Below, piece by piece: positions 49,541 through 57,839 of a DNA stretch of 64,000 nt. Every line of letters starts with the position of its first letter. Positions within the stretch are counted from its first letter, which is position 1. The notes below the pieces were generated by a model. The model did not search any database. It worked only from the letters and a program-made list of their open reading frames with translations, and was not told the origin of the DNA. Both the position numbers and the translations under genes were made by a program. The DNA lies in contig NZ_JAJKFK010000003.1 of NCBI RefSeq assembly GCF_021653975.1, positions 124,001 through 188,000 of the forward strand. Reading direction: 5' to 3'. Source of the stretch: Amycolatopsis sp. GM8 (GTDB lineage: Bacteria > Actinomycetota > Actinomycetes > Mycobacteriales > Pseudonocardiaceae).

Positions 49541-52036
49541 ATGTCCTACCCGCGTGGTCCGGGAACGGCGCACCAGCTCATCGCGACGGACGAGGCCCGG
49601 CGGCTGACGAGTGCCGTCGAGGCCGATCCGCTCGCCCCTGTCCGCGCCGCGATCATCGCTCCCGGCGGGTACGGCAAGACCGCGCTACTCGGCGAGTTGC
49701 GCCGCCTCTTCCAGCACGCCGGCGTGCCGGTGCTGGGCCTGCGCGAAGCGCTGGCCGACACGGCCCGGCGCCGCCAAGCCGCCGTTCTGGTCGACGACGC
49801 GCACCGGCTCCCCCACGACCAGGTGGAACAGCTGGTCGAGCTGGCGATGGACGACGAGACCCGGCTGGTCGCCGCCTACCGGCCGTGGCCGCGATCGTCC
49901 CCGCTGACGGAACTGACCGGCGTCCTGGAGCAGGCGGTACTGCTGCGGCCATTGGTCCACAGCGCCATCGCGCAGCGGGCCACCGCGGTGCTCGGCTCGG
50001 AACCGCCAGCGGGTCTAGTCGACCTGCTCGACGAGTACACCGGCGGTGTGCCGCGATACGTCGATCGTGTCCTGCTCGCACTCCGTGGCACCCGCGCGGA
50101 AGTCCCCTTCCCGGTGCCCGAAGCGGCCATCGCGCGCTTCCAGCCCGACCTCGACGGGCTCGATCCCGGCGTCCACCGGCTCCTGCTCGGCAAGGCGGTC
50201 GCATCGGGGCTGCACGCCGAGACACTTACCGCGTTGCTCGAACTCGACGTGGACACCGCGTCCGAACTGACCGACGGTGCCCGCGCGACCGGGATGCTCG
50301 ACCGCGGCGGTGCGCTGCTGCCCATCGCCCGGCAGGCCATCACCACGCTCAGCCCGGCCGAGCGCACACTCCCCGTGCAGCGGCAGCTCATCGAGGCGCA
50401 GCAACGACGGGGCGGCCCGGTGCTCGCCCTCGTCCGGCCGCTCCTGGGCACCGGTGTGGTCGGCCTCGGCGCAGGGTTCGAGCAGGCCGGCGACGAGGCG
50501 CTCGCCGAGTCGCCGGAATTGGCGGCGGAACTCTATGCCGCCGCCATCGCCGCCGGCGCGCCCGCCACCCCACTGGCCGGCCGCCGGGCGGGGGCGGCAG
50601 CCCGCAGTGGCGACTTCGACACCGCGCTGCGGCTGGCCGACGGCGTGCTGGCCGGAACGGACGAGACGGACCGGGCGCACGCCGCCAATGTCGCGGGCGC
50701 CGCGCTGGCACACCGCGGCCTGCTCGCGCCCAGTACCGAGCTGCACCGGTGGTCCGGATCGCCTTCGGGAGCGGCGTTCGCGGTGATCGGCCTGATCGGA
50801 ACCGGCCAGGTGAAGGACGCCGAACTGCTGCTCGCCGAGCACCGCCAGAGCGGTCCGCCGGTGCTGGCGACCAGTGCCGCCACCCAGATGGCGCGGGGTG
50901 TCCACCAGTCCGTGAAGGACAGTGCCGCGACCGCGCTCGCCACCCTCACCCGCGCGTCGTCGATGCTCGAACCGGTGGGGCGCACGGAACTGCTGCCCGA
51001 CACCCCCGCCGCACTGGCCGCGCTGGTGGCCCTGCATTCCGGTGAGTTCGTGGTCGCCGACCTGGTGCTGGAGCGGGCGATCGGCGCGGCGACGGGCGGA
51101 ACGCTCGCCGTCCCCCGGCACCGGCTGCTGCAGGCGTGGGGCGCGATGCTGCGCGGAGACGTCGGCACCGCGCGGACGAAACTGGCCGAGGCCGGTCAGG
51201 AGCTGGAGCTTCGCGACGCGCTGACGGCCTCGGCGGTGCGGGTCGGGATCGCCCGCCGGGAAAGCGATCTCGCTACCCTGCGGAACGCTTGTGAGCAGGC
51301 CTGGGAAGTCGCCCTCCGGCATCCCGTCGACCTGTTTTCCTTACTACCACTGGGAGAGCTGACCGTGGCCGCGGCCCGGCTCGGCACACCCGGCCGGCTC
51401 GCCCCGCAGCTGGCCGAAGCCGAGGTCCTGCTCGGCCAGCTGGGCAACCCGCCGTTGTGGGAGGCCACGTTCCGGTGGAACCGGATGCACGCCGCGATCG
51501 CCGGTGAGCAGCTGGACGCGGCCGAAACCCAGGTCGCCGCGCTGGCCGCGATGGCCGGCCCGCACCCGTACTTCGCAGTGCTGGCAACGGCTTCCCGGTG
51601 CTGGCTCAAGGTCCTGACGGGCGACATCGACCCCGCGGAGGTGGAAGCGGCGGCGCGCGGCCTGCACGATGCCGGGCTGCGCTGGGACGGACCGCGGCTC
51701 GCCGGGCAGGCCGCGATCCGCACCACCGATCGCAAGGGAATGCTGCGCCTGCTGGACTGCGCCCGCGTCCTGCAGGGCAACGCGGCGCGGCAGGACGCCG
51801 AAGCGGCTGGCCGGGACAAGGCGCCGCGGGCGGCCAGGCTCAGCGACCGGGAGCGGGAGGTGGCCGAACTGGTGGTGGCCGGCCACACCTACAAGGAAAT
51901 CGGCCAGCGCCTGTTCATCTCGGCGAAGACCGTCGAGTACCACGTGGCCCGGATGCGGCAGCGGTTCGGCTGTGAGTCCCGCGACGACCTGCTGGAACAG
52001 CTGCGCGTCCTGGTCGGCGCCAGACCGGCGTCCTGA
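49541..52036 (+). CDS. IniR-like ATPase / LuxR-family regulator
   Basis: An 831-aa regulator. The N-terminal P-loop (APGGYGKTALLGELRRLF, about residues 32-50) and AVLVDDAHRL (Walker B-like) mark a STAND/AAA-type ATPase. A long helical TPR-like middle follows (about 260-730). The C-terminal LuxR HTH reads LSDREREVAELVVAGHTYKEIGQRLFISAKTVEYHVARMRQRFG. Length and neighbourhood match mycobacterial IniR, the activator of iniBAC, as I recall it. It is divergent from the IniB-like gene across a 206-base region with repeat boxes. One TTA Leu codon (51341) occurs. GGGGGG stands upstream of ATG. Confidence 0.85.
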   Translation: MSYPRGPGTAHQLIATDEARRLTSAVEADPLAPVRAAIIAPGGYGKTALLGELRRLFQHAGVPVLGLREALADTARRRQAAVLVDDAHRLPHDQVEQLVELAMDDETRLVAAYRPWPRSSPLTELTGVLEQAVLLRPLVHSAIAQRATAVLGSEPPAGLVDLLDEYTGGVPRYVDRVLLALRGTRAEVPFPVPEAAIARFQPDLDGLDPGVHRLLLGKAVASGLHAETLTALLELDVDTASELTDGARATGMLDRGGALLPIARQAITTLSPAERTLPVQRQLIEAQQRRGGPVLALVRPLLGTGVVGLGAGFEQAGDEALAESPELAAELYAAAIAAGAPATPLAGRRAGAAARSGDFDTALRLADGVLAGTDETDRAHAANVAGAALAHRGLLAPSTELHRWSGSPSGAAFAVIGLIGTGQVKDAELLLAEHRQSGPPVLATSAATQMARGVHQSVKDSAATALATLTRASSMLEPVGRTELLPDTPAALAALVALHSGEFVVADLVLERAIGAATGGTLAVPRHRLLQAWGAMLRGDVGTARTKLAEAGQELELRDALTASAVRVGIARRESDLATLRNACEQAWEVALRHPVDLFSLLPLGELTVAAARLGTPGRLAPQLAEAEVLLGQLGNPPLWEATFRWNRMHAAIAGEQLDAAETQVAALAAMAGPHPYFAVLATASRCWLKVLTGDIDPAEVEAAARGLHDAGLRWDGPRLAGQAAIRTTDRKGMLRLLDCARVLQGNAARQDAEAAGRDKAPRAARLSDREREVAELVVAGHTYKEIGQRLFISAKTVEYHVARMRQRFGCESRDDLLEQLRVLVGARPAS

Positions 52037-52041
52037 GCCAC

Positions 52042-52242
52042 CTACATCGGTGCGTCCGCCAATGCCGCCGGCGGCGAATAGATGGTGCAGGCGATGTCGC
52101 CGTGCCGGGTCGGTACCAGCACCGTGCTGGTACCGGCCGGGAGACCGGCGTACTCGCACCGAACTTTCCGAGCGTGGTTGGCGAGCGCGAGCCGCACGCG
52201 CGCCACGAAATCGGCCACTACGGGTACCGACAACACGGACAT
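52042..52242 (-). pseudogene. truncated alpha/beta-hydrolase N-terminus
   Basis: A 66-aa reading frame: SVLSVPVVADFVARVRLALANHARKVRCEYAGLPAGTSTVLVPTRHGDIACTIYSPPAALADAPM, then TAG. The segment 'TVLVPTRHGD.AC..Y.P' followed by 'lP' resembles the first strands of an alpha/beta hydrolase (esterase), just before where the HGGG motif should begin. The stop falls five bases from the end of the IniR-like gene, and nothing hydrolase-like follows. The rest of the gene therefore seems to have been lost by deletion. It could instead be a small gene of its own. Confidence 0.5.
52111..52133. repeat. perfect 11-base inverted repeat inside the hydrolase remnant
   Basis: GGTACCAGCAC, one base, GTGCTGGTACC. 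The arms match completely. It lies within the remnant's reading frame (Gly-Thr-Ser-Thr-Val-Leu-Val-Pro), so it may be chance in coding sequence. It also could fold as a strong hairpin downstream of the IniR-like gene and end its transcript, though no T-run follows. Confidence 0.6.
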
Positions 52243-52327
52243 GGCCGGAGTTTGGCAGTTCTGATCACCCGGGGGGAATACGGCAGTGGGGTGGGTGCCG
52301 GGCACCGGGAACCACCCCCCGCGCCCA

Positions 52328-53818
52328 TCACCCCAGGTCGGTTAAAACCGTCTTGGTCTCCAGGTAGTTATTGAACACCGCGGCGCCCATCTCCCGGCCC
52401 CAGCCGGATTCCTTGTAGCCGCCGAAGGGCAGCGAGGCGTCGAACACGTTCCAGGTGTTCACCCACACCGTGCCCGCGCGCAGCCGCCGCGCGGTCCGGT
52501 ACGCCTTGCCGATGTCACGCGTGAACACGCCCGCACCCAGCCCGTAGTTGGTGTTGTTCGCGGTGGGCAGCACATCGGTCTCGGCGTGGAACGGCGCCGC
52601 CGCCACCACCGGGCCGAAGATCTCCTCCCGCACCGCGGTCATGTCCTCCCGGGTGCCGGTGAGCACGGTCGGCGCGACGAAGTACCCGCGGTCGCCGACC
52701 CGGTCGCCGCCGAAGATCGTGGCGCCGTCGTCGCGGCCGGAGCGGATGTAGCCGGTGACCCGGTCGAACTGTTCCTGCGACACCAGCGGGCCCATCGAGG
52801 TCTCCGGGTCCAGCCCGTCGCCGACCTTGATCGACCTGGCCTGTTCGGTGATGCCGGCGACCACCTCTTCGTAGACGGGTTCCTCGACGTAGAGCCGGGA
52901 CCCGGCGACGCAGCACTCGCCCTGGTTGAAGAAGATCGCGTGCGCCGAACCGGCGATCGCCTTGTCCAGGTCGGCGTCCGCGTACACCACGTTCGGCGAC
53001 TTCCCGCCCAGTTCCAGGCTGACCTTCTTCAGGTTGCCGGACGCGGCCTGCACGATCTCGCGGCCGACCTCGGTCGATCCGGTGAACGCGACCTTGTCCA
53101 CATCGGGATGCGCGGCCAGTGCGGCGCCGGCCTCGCCGAACCCGGTGACGATGTTCAGCACCCCGGCCGGAACCCCGGCCTGCATCGCCAGTTCACCCAG
53201 CAGCAGCGCCGACAACGGGGTCTGCTCGGCGGGCTTGAGTATCGTCGTGTTGCCGGCGGCCAGCGCCGGGCCGAGCTTCCACGCGGCCATCAGCAGCGGG
53301 AAGTTCCACGGGATGATCTGCGCGCACACCCCGACCGGCTCGCGCAGGGTGAAACCCAGGTACTGCGCGGGATCCAGGCCCGACACGGGGATGGTGGCGC
53401 CCTCGGTCTTGGTGGCCCAGCCGGACATGTAGTGGAACAGGTCCGCGGCCAGCGGCACGTCGGCGGCCTTGGCCACCGCGTACGGCTTGCCGTTGTCCAG
53501 CGATTCCAGCAGCGCGAAGTCGTCCAGGTGCTCCAGGATCAGGTCGCCGAGGCGGTGCAGGATCCGGCCACGCGCACCGTGCGGCATCCGCCGCCACGGC
53601 GCGTTCTCGTCGAACGCGGCACGCGCGGCGCGCACCGCCCGGTCCGCGTCTTCCTTGTCCCCCTGGGCGACCGCCGCCAGCGGTTCTTCGGTGGCGGGAT
53701 TGAGGGTGTCGAACGTCCGCCCGTCCGCGGCGTCCACCCACTCTCCGTTGATCAGCATTTTCCGGCTGAGCGATTTGACGAGTTCGCCTACCCGGCTCTC
53801 GTCGACGGCAAGGGTCAT
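52328..53818 (-). CDS. NAD(P)-dependent aldehyde dehydrogenase
   Basis: A 496-aa ALDH superfamily enzyme that oxidises aldehydes to acids. It shows IIPWNFPLLMAAWKLGPALAAGNTTILKPAEQTP (cofactor-binding part), FTGSTEVGREI, VSLELGGKSPNVVYADADLD with the general-base Glu, and NQGECCVAGSRLYVEEPVYEEVV with the catalytic Cys. EIFGPV and the C-terminal PFGGYKESGWGREMGAAVFNNYLETKTV complete the pattern. It is close to phenylacetaldehyde/betaine-aldehyde-type dehydrogenases, though the substrate is not fixed. ATG 53818 follows GAGG. It appears monocistronic, in a stretch without other catabolic genes. Confidence 0.94.
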   Translation of the reverse strand: MTLAVDESRVGELVKSLSRKMLINGEWVDAADGRTFDTLNPATEEPLAAVAQGDKEDADRAVRAARAAFDENAPWRRMPHGARGRILHRLGDLILEHLDDFALLESLDNGKPYAVAKAADVPLAADLFHYMSGWATKTEGATIPVSGLDPAQYLGFTLREPVGVCAQIIPWNFPLLMAAWKLGPALAAGNTTILKPAEQTPLSALLLGELAMQAGVPAGVLNIVTGFGEAGAALAAHPDVDKVAFTGSTEVGREIVQAASGNLKKVSLELGGKSPNVVYADADLDKAIAGSAHAIFFNQGECCVAGSRLYVEEPVYEEVVAGITEQARSIKVGDGLDPETSMGPLVSQEQFDRVTGYIRSGRDDGATIFGGDRVGDRGYFVAPTVLTGTREDMTAVREEIFGPVVAAAPFHAETDVLPTANNTNYGLGAGVFTRDIGKAYRTARRLRAGTVWVNTWNVFDASLPFGGYKESGWGREMGAAVFNNYLETKTVLTDLG

Positions 53819-53902
53819 CGTTGACCTCCTCGATCACAGACCCGCGGCTTGTTTCCGCACATTCGGTGTGTTATCCATCACAACACCGCATCCGCGGATT
53901 GT

Positions 53903-54892
53903 CTATGCCTCCGGACCCGCACTTACCCGACTCGGTAGCTCGAAGCGGCCGAAGAGCGCTGGATCGCTGAACAGGGTGATGCGGGTGAGGTGCGACCGGG
54001 TGGTGGCCAGGACGACGATCGCGAACGGGCGGTAGGTCCCGTCGGGGGCACGGTGGTAGGCCGCCGCGGCCAGTTGTCCGTTGGCCCGCAAGGGAAGCAT
54101 CGCCCAGTCCCCCGGCCGGCCGATGGCCTGGCTGGCGATGAACGGCAGGCAGGTGGCCTTGCCGGAGAACCAGGTCGTGGTCCCGGTCATCTCGAGCGTG
54201 GCCTCGTCCGCGAGCAGGCGCTGGATGGCGGCGACATCGGACTGTTCGAACGCGGCCAGATAGCGATCGAGCACCCGGCGGGCGCCCTCATCCGTCGGCT
54301 CGGCGATATCGGCGTCGCTGGGCGCGGCCGCCGCAAGACGAGCCCGGCCGCGCTGCAGCAGGCTCTTCACCGCGGCCACCGACACGTCCAGCACCTCGGC
54401 CGCTTTGGCGGCGGGCAGGTCGAGCGCCTCGCAGAGCAACACGGCGGCCCGCTGGCGGGGTGGCAGCAGTTGCAACGCCGCCACCAGGGCGAGGCGGACG
54501 CGGTGCCGGGCGGCCACCACCTCGGCGGGGTCGGACAGCTCGTCGACGACCAGGCGATCCGGGACCGGCTCCAGCCAGCTCACCCCCGCCGGCGCGGGTG
54601 CGGCGGGCGCCTGGGGGTCGTTCGACGGTGGCGCGATCCCGGACGGCAGCGGACGCCGCCGGGCGCGGTCGAGTGCGCTGAGGCAGACGTTGGTGGCGAT
54701 CCGGTACAGCCAGGTGCGCACCGACGACCGGTGCTCGAACCGGCCGAACGCCTGCCAGGCCCGCAGGTAGGTGTCCTGGACGAGGTCCTCGGCGTCGCCG
54801 GCCGAGCCGGTCATCCGGTAACAGTGCGCGAACAGCTCCCTGCGGTAGGGCGCGGTCGCCGCCTCGAACTGGTCGGTCTTCGCCTCACTCAT
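53903..54892 (-). CDS. ECF sigma factor with C-terminal SnoaL-like domain
   Basis: A 329-aa sigma factor of the SigG/SigJ-type large ECF class. Region 2: FEAATAPYRRELFAHCYRMTGSAGDAEDLVQDTYLRAWQAFGRFEHRSSVRTWLYRIATNVCL. Region 4: LVAALQLLPPRQRAAVLLCEALDLPAAKAAEVLDVSVAAVKSLLQRGRARL. A SnoaL/NTF2-like domain of about 120 residues follows (VLDRYLAAFEQSDVAAIQRLLADEATLEMTG... WFSGKATCLPFI). In this class the extra domain controls sigma activity in place of an anti-sigma. The internal ATG 54892 is chosen; upstream codons read into a GC-rich shadow. It is divergent from the PPOX gene. Confidence 0.92.
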   Translation of the reverse strand: MSEAKTDQFEAATAPYRRELFAHCYRMTGSAGDAEDLVQDTYLRAWQAFGRFEHRSSVRTWLYRIATNVCLSALDRARRRPLPSGIAPPSNDPQAPAAPAPAGVSWLEPVPDRLVVDELSDPAEVVAARHRVRLALVAALQLLPPRQRAAVLLCEALDLPAAKAAEVLDVSVAAVKSLLQRGRARLAAAAPSDADIAEPTDEGARRVLDRYLAAFEQSDVAAIQRLLADEATLEMTGTTTWFSGKATCLPFIASQAIGRPGDWAMLPLRANGQLAAAAYHRAPDGTYRPFAIVVLATTRSHLTRITLFSDPALFGRFELPSRVSAGPEA

Positions 54893-54980
54893 GGCCACGT
54901 CACATGCTGACTCGCCGGCCCGCCGAAAAGAATCGGTCCGCGGCCGATTCTTCGGGGCCGGCGGCCGAGTCGGTACGGGC

Positions 54981-55439
54981 ATGACTGATCAAACCTTCCT
55001 CGATCCCTATCCGCTGGGCCGCCCCGGCGAGGCCGCGCGGCAGAGCGCCGCCCGGATTTTCGCCGGGCCGCACCTGTCGATCCTGTCGACCACCAACCCG
55101 GACGGCTCACCGCAGAGCTCGGTGATCCTCGTCAAACCGGACGGCGGCGACGTCCTGTTCAGTACCATCGAGGGCCGCCGCAAGACGCTGAACATGCGAC
55201 GCGATCCGCGAGTGAGCCTGCTGGTGCACAGCCTGCCGGGCGGCGCGGAGTTCACGTACGCGGTCATCTCGGGCGCCGTCGAGCTGATGGACGATCCCGA
55301 TGGTGGCTTCCACCAGGTGATGTACGACCTGCACATGAACGGCGCGACCCCGCCACCCGAACCCGGCGCGCACCGGCTGATCGTCCGCCTGCGGCCGGCC
55401 CGCGTCTACGCCCCGCCGGTTTACGTCGGGCAGGGGTAA
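54981..55439 (+). CDS. PPOX-class (F420/FMN split-barrel) flavoprotein
   Basis: A 152-aa split beta-barrel protein: RIFAGPHLSILSTTNPDGSPQSSVILVKPDGGDVLFSTIEGRRKTLNMRRDPRVSLLVHSLPGGAEFTYAVISGAVELMDD. The pattern 'hlatl.T...dG.Pq...v....dg..l.fst..grrK..nl.rdprv.l.v' is that of the pyridoxamine-5'-phosphate-oxidase-like, F420-dependent Rv1155-type family found in actinobacteria. Such enzymes reduce diverse small molecules; substrate unknown. ATG 54981 is preceded by a CGG/GGG stretch. The divergent sigma-factor gene begins 88 bases away. Confidence 0.88.
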   Translation: MTDQTFLDPYPLGRPGEAARQSAARIFAGPHLSILSTTNPDGSPQSSVILVKPDGGDVLFSTIEGRRKTLNMRRDPRVSLLVHSLPGGAEFTYAVISGAVELMDDPDGGFHQVMYDLHMNGATPPPEPGAHRLIVRLRPARVYAPPVYVGQG

Positions 55440-55508
55440 CGCCTTCATTCCCGGCGCCGACTACGGGGTGTCGCCACCAGGGAAGGCTCGAAATGACAGT
55501 GAACAACA

Positions 55509-56042
55509 GTGGCTGACGGCAACCCGGTTCCCCGGCGATCGGCCGGCTCCGTGGCGCTGGCGATACTCGCCGTCGTCGCGGTGCTCGCGGCGGTGGGCGT
55601 CGTCGTGTTCTTGTTCCTGCAGCCGCCGAAGCACAGCATCGCCGGAGCACCCGTAGGGGTGCGCGCTCCCCTGCCCACCACGACGTTCAGCCCGGCGCCT
55701 CCCTCCACATCGGACAGTTCGACAACGCCGCCGGAGTCGTCCTCCACGCCCACGACGGCTCCGGCGGACCCCGCGACGGTCGTGCAAAACTTCTACGCGG
55801 CGATCAACGGCGGGGACTACCAGACGGCCTGGGATCTGGGCGGCCGGAACCTCTCCCGCTCCTACACCAGCTTCGCGAGCGGGTTCGCGAACACCGTCCA
55901 CGACGACCTGACGATCACCGGGACCAACGGAAACGTGGTCAGCGTCGTCGTGGTCGCACAGGAATCCGACGGCCGCGCCCACACGTACACCGGTTCCTAC
56001 ACGGTGGAGGACGGCGTGATCCAGCGCGGCACACTCCGCTGA
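55509..56042 (+). CDS. membrane-anchored protein with outer SnoaL/DUF4878-like domain
   Basis: A 177-aa protein. Short cytosolic N-terminus, one membrane helix (about 14-37, VALAILAVVAVLAAVGVVVFLFL), a Pro/Ser/Thr-rich linker (about 50-85), then a roughly 90-residue domain beginning DPATVVQNFYAAINGGDYQTAWDLGGRNLSRSYTSF and ending in beta strands (VVSVVVVAQESDGRAHTYTGSYTVEDGVIQRGTLR). This resembles the NTF2-like outer domains of many actinobacterial membrane proteins. Function unknown. The start is GTG 55509; a convincing ribosome site is lacking. It is convergent with the YbaB gene at the end of the ESX-effector operon. Confidence 0.8.
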   Translation: MADGNPVPRRSAGSVALAILAVVAVLAAVGVVVFLFLQPPKHSIAGAPVGVRAPLPTTTFSPAPPSTSDSSTTPPESSSTPTTAPADPATVVQNFYAAINGGDYQTAWDLGGRNLSRSYTSFASGFANTVHDDLTITGTNGNVVSVVVVAQESDGRAHTYTGSYTVEDGVIQRGTLR

Positions 56043-56055
56043 GCGGCCTCCCGCG

Positions 56056-56466
56056 TCAGGCGCGCTTGAGCGTGAAGAACTCCTCCTCATCCGTGGACGG
56101 CGCCGGGCGCCGCGTGGGTGGCGCCTCAGCCGGCTGGGGCTCGTCGAGGGCGAGGTACTCTTCGATCGCGTCGGCGACCGCGGGCACGCACCCGGCCCGC
56201 ACGGCACGCAAACCCTCGCGCAGGACCGCGTTGCCGGCTTCCACGCTCAGTCGCCGGATCTCCGCGGCGAGCGCCTCCGGGCCGAGTTCGATCCCCTGCT
56301 CGGCGATCTCCAGCTCGACCAGTTTTCCTTGCACGTCAACAGAAACGGCGACGTGCTCGCTACGTGCCCGGCCACGGACATCCGCGATCCCGGCGGCCAG
56401 CCCGAGCCGGTCCGGGATCTGCTCGGCGATCTCGATCAGCTCGTCGATAGTGCGCTCGTCTTCCAT
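56056..56466 (-). CDS. YbaB/EbfC-family protein, copy 1
   Basis: A 136-aa protein. The central part (DVRGRARSEHVAVSVDVQGKLVELEIAEQGIELGPEALAAEIRRLSVEAGNAVL) follows the YbaB/EbfC fold: short strands with 'G.l..leis', then a long helix. Unlike typical nucleoid-associated YbaB it has an acidic N-terminal helix and a Pro-rich C-terminal tail (EPQPAEAPPTRRPAPSTDEEE). Proteins of this type often stand in actinobacterial ESX-effector operons, where they may act as chaperones; that is inference. The start overlaps the stop of the second YbaB-type gene (TGATG). Last gene of the operon. Confidence 0.75.
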   Translation of the reverse strand: MEDERTIDELIEIAEQIPDRLGLAAGIADVRGRARSEHVAVSVDVQGKLVELEIAEQGIELGPEALAAEIRRLSVEAGNAVLREGLRAVRAGCVPAVADAIEEYLALDEPQPAEAPPTRRPAPSTDEEEFFTLKRA

Positions 56467-56759
56467 CAGACCCTCCAGCGTTCCGGCGTGGTCCCCTCGG
56501 CCGCCTCGGTCAGCGCGGCGTCCTGGGCCAGCCCCAGCACGGCGGCGTCGGCCTCGGTCAGCCCATCGACGGCCATTTCGTGCTTGGCACGCTGGTTGGC
56601 CCGCGCGGTCGCTTCGTCCACGACCGCGAGAATGGTGCGAGCCAGCCGCGTGCCCCCTGCCCGCAGCGCTTCCGGGGTCAGCTCGATCGAACGAAGCGCG
56701 CCGCCGGGCGCGACCTCGACCGAAACCCCGTCCTGCCGCGCGTTCGCCGTGATCGTCAT
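56466..56759 (-). CDS. YbaB/EbfC-family protein, copy 2
   Basis: A 97-aa protein: TITANARQDGVSVEVAPGGALRSIELTPEALRAGGTRLARTILAVVDEATARANQRAKHEM, again the YbaB/EbfC strand-strand-helix pattern with 'G.l.siel.pealr.g...La..i...v..A...A'. This is the common short form, about 100 aa. Its ATG overlaps the end of the CHAP-domain gene by four bases, and its stop shares one base with the start of YbaB copy 1, so all three are translationally linked. Paired YbaB genes could form a heteromer that binds the exported proteins or DNA. Confidence 0.78.
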   Translation of the reverse strand: MTITANARQDGVSVEVAPGGALRSIELTPEALRAGGTRLARTILAVVDEATARANQRAKHEMAVDGLTEADAAVLGLAQDAALTEAAEGTTPERWRV

Positions 56760-57826
56760 TTCGGATGCACCCCGCCGTAGAACCGGTGCGCGTCCCGCGG
56801 CAGCACGTAGGTGTGCCGCATGACCTGGTCGCTGGAGTTGCCCTCGATCGTGGTGATCTTGTTCCCGTCGACCTTCTCGATGATCCCGATGTGCTCGCTG
56901 CCCGCCCACGTCGGGCCGGTGCCGAACAGGATCGTGTCGCCGGGCCGGGCCTGCTTCGCGATGTCGCCGCGGTCGTAGGCGCAGTGGTTCCGCTCGCCCC
57001 ACTTGTGGACGTCGCCGGTGAAGCCGTACTTCGGGATGTTCACCCCCGCGTCGCGCCACATCGAGGTGGCGAAGTACGCGCACCATGGCTGACCGGTCGG
57101 GCCCCATTTGTTCCGGTTGTTCGGCCCTTCGTGGTAGCCGAGGTTCTTGCGGGCGTCGGCCAGGATCTTGTCGACCTTCGCCGAGTGGCTCGGCTTCGTG
57201 GCCGGCTTGTGTCCTTTGTGGACCTCGTGCGGCGGCTTCGGCTCGACCGGTTTGTGGTGCGCCTTGCCGGGGTCGCCGACCCCGTCGGCGTTCAGATCCT
57301 TTTCCAGCGCACGGAGTTTGCGCGCCGCCTCTTCCATCTCCTCGCGCGCGCTCTTGAGATGCCCGGAGGATTCCTTGATATACCCACCCACCAGGTCGGT
57401 GATCTCCCCGATCACCTTCAGCAGCGCGCCCGGCGAGCCCGAGCCCGACAGTGCGGCTTTGAGCAGGCGCTCGGCCCGGTTGACGAACTCGTCGACGAGC
57501 GAGCCGGTCGCGCTGTGCCGGGCGGCGAGCGCGTCGGTGACCTCGGCGACGATCTTCGCGCCGCGCGCGCTCGCCTCGGCCGTGGTGGTGACGTCGTCAC
57601 CGAACTTCGCGGACTTGCCTTCGAAGCTCGTCGCGGCGGTGCTTTCCCAGTGCGTCAACAGGGACTGGGCCGCCTTGCGCTGGGTGTCGTGCTGTTCCAT
57701 CATCGCCGACGCGGCCGAGTGCAGCGCGTTCTGCGCGGTCTGCGAATCGCCGGCCCGGCCTGCCAGCTTTCCGTGGTGTGTCTTGAGTTCGCCCGCGAAC
57801 AGCGTGGCGATACCTGCCGTGTCCAT
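56756..57826 (-). CDS. WXG-like / CHAP-domain cell-wall amidase effector
   Basis: A 356-aa protein. Residues 1-175 form an ESX-type helical hairpin (LAGRAGDSQTAQNALHSAASAMMEQHDTQRKAAQSLLTHWESTAATSFEGKSAKF, with the turn at Trp60). A His/Lys/Pro-rich linker follows (about 188-215). Residues 216-356 are a CHAP/NlpC-P60-type amidase domain with Cys249 (GQPWCAYFATSMW) and His312 (SEHIGIIEKV). CHAP enzymes cut peptide bonds of peptidoglycan. There is no Sec signal; export by a type VII system through the WXG-like part is the likely route. It is 13 bases downstream of the second hydrolase gene. Confidence 0.85.
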   Translation of the reverse strand: MDTAGIATLFAGELKTHHGKLAGRAGDSQTAQNALHSAASAMMEQHDTQRKAAQSLLTHWESTAATSFEGKSAKFGDDVTTTAEASARGAKIVAEVTDALAARHSATGSLVDEFVNRAERLLKAALSGSGSPGALLKVIGEITDLVGGYIKESSGHLKSAREEMEEAARKLRALEKDLNADGVGDPGKAHHKPVEPKPPHEVHKGHKPATKPSHSAKVDKILADARKNLGYHEGPNNRNKWGPTGQPWCAYFATSMWRDAGVNIPKYGFTGDVHKWGERNHCAYDRGDIAKQARPGDTILFGTGPTWAGSEHIGIIEKVDGNKITTIEGNSSDQVMRHTYVLPRDAHRFYGGVHPK

Positions 57827-57839
57827 GGTCCTCCCCCGT

